Assembly (NCBI GenBank): GCA_023399355.1
Contig: JAEWQC010000270.1
Span: forward strand, 1-8,257
DNA: 8,257 bases
Source of the DNA: Bacillota bacterium
Lineage (GTDB): Bacteria > Bacillota > Clostridia > Acetivibrionales > DTU013
Direction of reading: 5' to 3'
The translations under genes were made by a program, and so were the position numbers. Positions 5,758-8,257 of this stretch are shown here, piece by piece. Each line of letters starts with the position of its first letter. Position 1 is the first letter of the stretch. The notes under the pieces were generated by a model that ran no database searches, was not told where the DNA came from, and saw only the letters and a list, made by a program, of their open reading frames with translations.

Positions 5758-7947
5758 TTATTCTTTTATAAATTTTCTTACTCCCGACAATTGTTCTGAC
5801 TGCACCTGCATAATATAAAGCCCTTTAGGGAATGTGCTGCAATCAATTGTGCACTCTCCGGTGGAATTAATTGTATATGTGTTAACTAACTGACCGGCTG
5901 AATTGAAACACTTGATTATTCTAATGATTGTCTGACTATCGGTCTTAACTCTTATCAGATTACCTGCCGGATTTGGAAATAATGAGAATGTTAATTCAGG
6001 TGACTGACCTGATGACATATCAGCAATTCCTGTATCAATTACAGATGTGCTCTTAGCGGCAGTGTATTCAATGTGAAGCAGGGCTGCCTGTGATGACGAC
6101 CCTTCATAACTTTCCGCCACTCTTTTATTCGTGCCGGTTATGATAAAAGTTAGCCCTCCTGTTGACTGAAAGTCGGTTCTGTTTACTATTTCCTGAACAA
6201 TTGCTTTTAGGTCAGGTGTTTGTTGTGCTACACCTGAAACACCTGCTTTGTTCCATCCGGCCGGTATCCAATTAACGAAACCGGTTGTCTTTAGTCGCTG
6301 GGAGATATTGAAGGAAGTATTTGCGAACGTAAGTGAATTACCCGAAGCCTCGCCTTGTATCTTGAGGTTGCAATTTGCCGTTGATTTTTCATCTACAGTG
6401 AATTGTATATAGGCCTTTGTGATTGTTGCACCCTGGGGAATGCCTGTATTATTGAAACGAAGCCCCACGACCTGATTACCTGTCGTCTTTGTATCATATA
6501 CAAGTTCGAGATCATCGTCATTTACTTTAACACTGCCTGATTTTCCTTCTTCAGCATCATCAGAACCTGCAGAGATGCGTTTATTTGCAATTACGACGCT
6601 TGGAGATGATACTGAAATATTTACAGTGGCAGAAGTGGCTGATAAGCCAAGATTATCAATAGCCTTACAGGTCAGAGTGTAATTGCCATTCTGGATATTT
6701 GTCCAGTTAAATTCATATGGAGCTGCGTAATCCTCTCCTAATTTATTTGTTCCTGAATAGAACTCAACCTTATTGACAGATCCGTCTGTATCCGATGCTG
6801 TGGCTGTGATCAATACATTTGCTCCCGTGGAGAAATTGGCACCATTGAAGGGTGATGTGATTTCTACCAAAGGGGCTTGGTTTGCAGGAGCTGTAATAAA
6901 AACCGGAGATGATATAGCTTCATCCCCATCGGCCTGTGTGACCTTTACATAAAAATAATCGCCGTTTGCTGAATTAAGATTGTAGGTAAACACTGGCGCA
7001 GCACTGTAAATAAACCATGAATTAATGATACTTCCGTTTTTAATGAGCTGAATAAGGGTAAAGATTTCATTTTCAGCATCAGAGGCAGAAATAATAACAT
7101 CAGAATTACCGGCAGGGATAGAAGAACCCATTTCTGATCCATTGATTTTAAATGACAATGCGAGGTTTTTATCAATTGTTGAATAGAATCTGCGCGCAAT
7201 GATAGCATTCATTATTTCTGCCCGAGTATTGGCAGGAGCCAATACAGCCATCCTCATGTCGGTAGTTGTTCCCCAGGTTGCAGAATGATTATCATCACTG
7301 CCTGATGCCCCAATTTTCCAGCCTCTGGTGAGGGCTTCGTCGTAATAACCTTTATTTCCATCATTTGAGAAAAACCCGTCATTGTAATAGTAGGTGCTAA
7401 ATCCACTATGGTCATTCCATAGTTCTATTCCCACGAATTTATCAGATGGCGTATCGGTAAAATGATCAAATTCGGTATAAGCCAGATTATCCCATCCGGG
7501 GTGATTAAAGAAAGCAACACCATTTCTGCTGTTAATCCAGGAAAGCAGTGAATTGAAACTTCCAACTATAGGATAGCCACAATAGTCTTCAGTATTTATA
7601 ACTGCCACATGGCCATAGCTCCAGAAGCTCGACCATTCAAATCCATAGAAAGTAGTGTAAACTCCTTCCTGGTTAGAATTATTAGCCGCGGCTTTTACAG
7701 TATTCCATTCCGTGGAAGATAGCAGTTCACCATGTTCCGCTAATCCAAAAAAGTCAAGTTGACCATTGTCGCGGGCATACTGATATGCCTGAGCCGGAGT
7801 GCCCTCTCCGTCAGAAAAACCTGTATGGTTGTGAAGACTTCCATAATACACGCTGTAGCCTCCGATGGCTATTTGTGCGAATGAGTTTACCGAAATTAGA
7901 AGGAGAATAACACCTCCTGAAAGCAGAATGTGAATAAACTTTCTCAT
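5758..7947 (-). CDS. Secreted PHP-type metallohydrolase with Ig-like and beta-rich modules and T9SS sorting tail
   Basis: A 729-residue exported protein. Residues 1-24 are a signal peptide with cleavage likely after SFA. Residues about 30-260 resemble the PHP metal-dependent phosphoesterase fold of the CehA/McbA-like group: HNH (39-41), Asp46 in SDG, AEHG (Glu71/His72), Glu104, NHP (His149), Glu175 and DNH (219-221), spaced like the PHP metal ligands. This predicts a hydrolase of phosphate or related ester bonds; the substrate is unknown. A beta-rich linker (about 262-352) follows, then an Ig-like domain of the Big_7 kind (about 358-448: PLVEITSPFNGANF, SDTDGSVNKVEFY, GNYTLTCKAID). Residues about 453-630 form a beta-sandwich-like module (ISAGSDDAEE, IPQGATITKAYIQFTVDE, TPDLKAIVQEIVNR, TGTNKRVAESYEG) seen in many secreted multidomain hydrolases, possibly of the DNRLRE/CBM96 kind. 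The end (about 652-729; FPNPAGN ... KGLYIMQVQ ... RKFIKE) is a T9SS sorting domain. The ATG at 7945-7947 directly opens the signal peptide. It converges on the FG-GAP gene and appears monocistronic. Confidence 0.9.
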   Translation of the reverse strand: MRKFIHILLSGGVILLLISVNSFAQIAIGGYSVYYGSLHNHTGFSDGEGTPAQAYQYARDNGQLDFFGLAEHGELLSSTEWNTVKAAANNSNQEGVYTTFYGFEWSSFWSYGHVAVINTEDYCGYPIVGSFNSLLSWINSRNGVAFFNHPGWDNLAYTEFDHFTDTPSDKFVGIELWNDHSGFSTYYYNDGFFSNDGNKGYYDEALTRGWKIGASGSDDNHSATWGTTTDMRMAVLAPANTRAEIMNAIIARRFYSTIDKNLALSFKINGSEMGSSIPAGNSDVIISASDAENEIFTLIQLIKNGSIINSWFIYSAAPVFTYNLNSANGDYFYVKVTQADGDEAISSPVFITAPANQAPLVEITSPFNGANFSTGANVLITATASDTDGSVNKVEFYSGTNKLGEDYAAPYEFNWTNIQNGNYTLTCKAIDNLGLSATSATVNISVSSPSVVIANKRISAGSDDAEEGKSGSVKVNDDDLELVYDTKTTGNQVVGLRFNNTGIPQGATITKAYIQFTVDEKSTANCNLKIQGEASGNSLTFANTSFNISQRLKTTGFVNWIPAGWNKAGVSGVAQQTPDLKAIVQEIVNRTDFQSTGGLTFIITGTNKRVAESYEGSSSQAALLHIEYTAAKSTSVIDTGIADMSSGQSPELTFSLFPNPAGNLIRVKTDSQTIIRIIKCFNSAGQLVNTYTINSTGECTIDCSTFPKGLYIMQVQSEQLSGVRKFIKE

Positions 7948-7972
7948 ATATTGAATTTTAAAAAATCCAGTA

Positions 7973-7980
7973 CAAAAACA
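7973..7980 (-). promoter_or_regulatory. Weak candidate -7 element for the metallohydrolase gene
   Basis: The minus strand reads TGTTTTTG, one mismatch from TAnnTTTG, 25 bases before the ATG. No clear -33 element was found. A rival near-match, TAAATTTA (minus strand, 8058-8065, inside the palindrome ATAAATTTAT at 8057-8066), would give a leader of about 100 bases. Nothing else was recognised in the 154-base gap to the tRNA terminator. Confidence 0.2.
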
Positions 7981-8101
7981 TTCTAATCTGCTATGCTATG
8001 AATTGGCGTGAATTTGACCAGCCCGAGAAGCGAAAGGGGGGAAGGAAATAGGTGATATAAATTTATGAAAAAAATGGGCGCAATACAAGAAAAATGGAAA
8101 T

Positions 8102-8130
8102 AAAAAAGCCGCTGTTCGCGGCTTCTTTTT
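8102..8130 (-). terminator. Rho-independent terminator downstream of tRNA-Asn
   Basis: On the minus strand AAGCCGC (8124-8118) pairs perfectly with GCGGCTT (8112-8106) around a five-base loop, followed by a run of Ts down to 8102. It begins directly after the tRNA 3' end, so it should terminate the tRNA transcript. A T-rich tract on the other side (8126-8130) could also let it work on the plus strand. Confidence 0.82.
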
Positions 8131-8131
8131 G

Positions 8132-8205
8132 CTCCCCCTGCTGGACTTGAACCAGCGACCCTCTGATTAACAGTCAGATGCTCTAACCAACTGAGCTAAG
8201 GAGGA
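8132..8205 (-). tRNA. tRNA-Asn (anticodon GTT)
   Basis: A full 74-base cloverleaf can be drawn: acceptor TCCTCCT/AGGGGGA (one G-T pair), D stem GCTC/GAGC, anticodon stem TCTGA/TCAGA with loop CTGTTAA giving anticodon GTT, a five-base variable loop GGGTC, and T stem GCTGG/CCAGC with loop TTCAAGT. The discriminator base is G, as expected for tRNA-Asn. The 3' CCA is not encoded (GCA follows), so it must be added after transcription. The gene stands alone between its own promoter and terminator in this window. Confidence 0.97.
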
Positions 8206-8213
8206 GTGTTATT

Positions 8214-8225
8214 CCCTCGAAAGGG
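8214..8225 (-). other. Small TTCG-loop hairpin in the tRNA leader
   Basis: On the minus strand CCCT-TTCG-AGGG forms a four-pair stem capped by a UUCG loop, 8 bases before the tRNA 5' end. It lies in or at the start of the presumed pre-tRNA leader that RNase P removes. The stem is short, so it may be chance. Confidence 0.3.
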
Positions 8226-8229
8226 ACTG

Positions 8230-8237
8230 CAAAATTA
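8230..8237 (-). promoter_or_regulatory. -7 element for tRNA-Asn
   Basis: The minus strand reads TAATTTTG, an exact TAnnTTTG match 24 bases before the tRNA 5' end. The -33 region falls at the right window edge and cannot be judged fully. Confidence 0.55.
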
Positions 8238-8257
8238 ATGGTTTATTCTAAATAAAC

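Noticed and set aside
6945..7208. 87-codon open frame in another frame of the metallohydrolase gene
   Set aside because: Same strand, different frame, inside a gene with clear domain content; the hydrophobic translation is a by-product of that coding sequence.
7998..8051. 17-residue plus-strand mini-ORF (MNWREFDQPEKRKGGRK)
   Set aside because: No promoter, no family resemblance, and a frame this short is expected by chance. It would be antisense to the metallohydrolase leader region.
8132..8257. tRNA-Asn as an integration (attachment) site
   Set aside because: No integrase gene and no direct repeat of the tRNA 3' end was seen in the window.

Overview
The window looks like chromosomal DNA from a member of the Bacteroidota (Bacteroidales/Cytophagia type, AT-rich). 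Four things point there. Two genes end in type IX secretion (T9SS) C-terminal sorting domains. The sensor kinase has the periplasmic-TPR design common in this phylum. No start codon has a convincing Shine-Dalgarno sequence. Several gene starts are preceded by the TAnnTTTG -7 element used by the Bacteroidota primary sigma factor. No mobile element, CRISPR array or prophage sign was seen.

Layout: (1) 1-343, minus strand, is the N-terminal 114 codons of a sodium:solute symporter that runs off the left edge. (2) A 56-bp divergent promoter region separates it from a plus-strand signalling block: a 750-residue TPR/PAS sensor histidine kinase (400-2652), a NarL/FixJ-type response regulator three bases later (2656-3312), and, after an 88-bp gap with its own promoter, a receiver-only protein (3401-3802) that is a clear paralogue of the regulator's receiver but has no DNA-binding domain. 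(3) A secreted seven-repeat FG-GAP/VCBS protein with an ASPIC/UnbV domain and T9SS tail (3873-5648) follows from its own promoter. (4) A strong bidirectional terminator separates it from a convergent minus-strand gene (5758-7947) encoding a secreted PHP-type metallohydrolase with an Ig-like domain, a second beta-rich module and a T9SS tail. (5) The right edge holds a minus-strand tRNA-Asn(GTT) with its own promoter and terminator.

The kinase and response regulator form a standard translationally close pair: a signal sensed by periplasmic TPRs would pass through a single membrane segment and a PAS domain to a HisKA_3-type core, then to the regulator's Asp56. The receiver-only protein could compete for phosphate or act as a buffer, or be a relic of a duplicated regulator. 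The two large surface or secreted proteins are T9SS cargo; whether the two-component system controls them is not shown by the sequence.

I found no clearly undescribed system. The most interesting signals are the receiver-only paralogue and the inverted repeat whose arms exactly bracket the -7 box of its promoter. Promoter and hairpin calls are pattern-based; domain calls are by eye without a database search.
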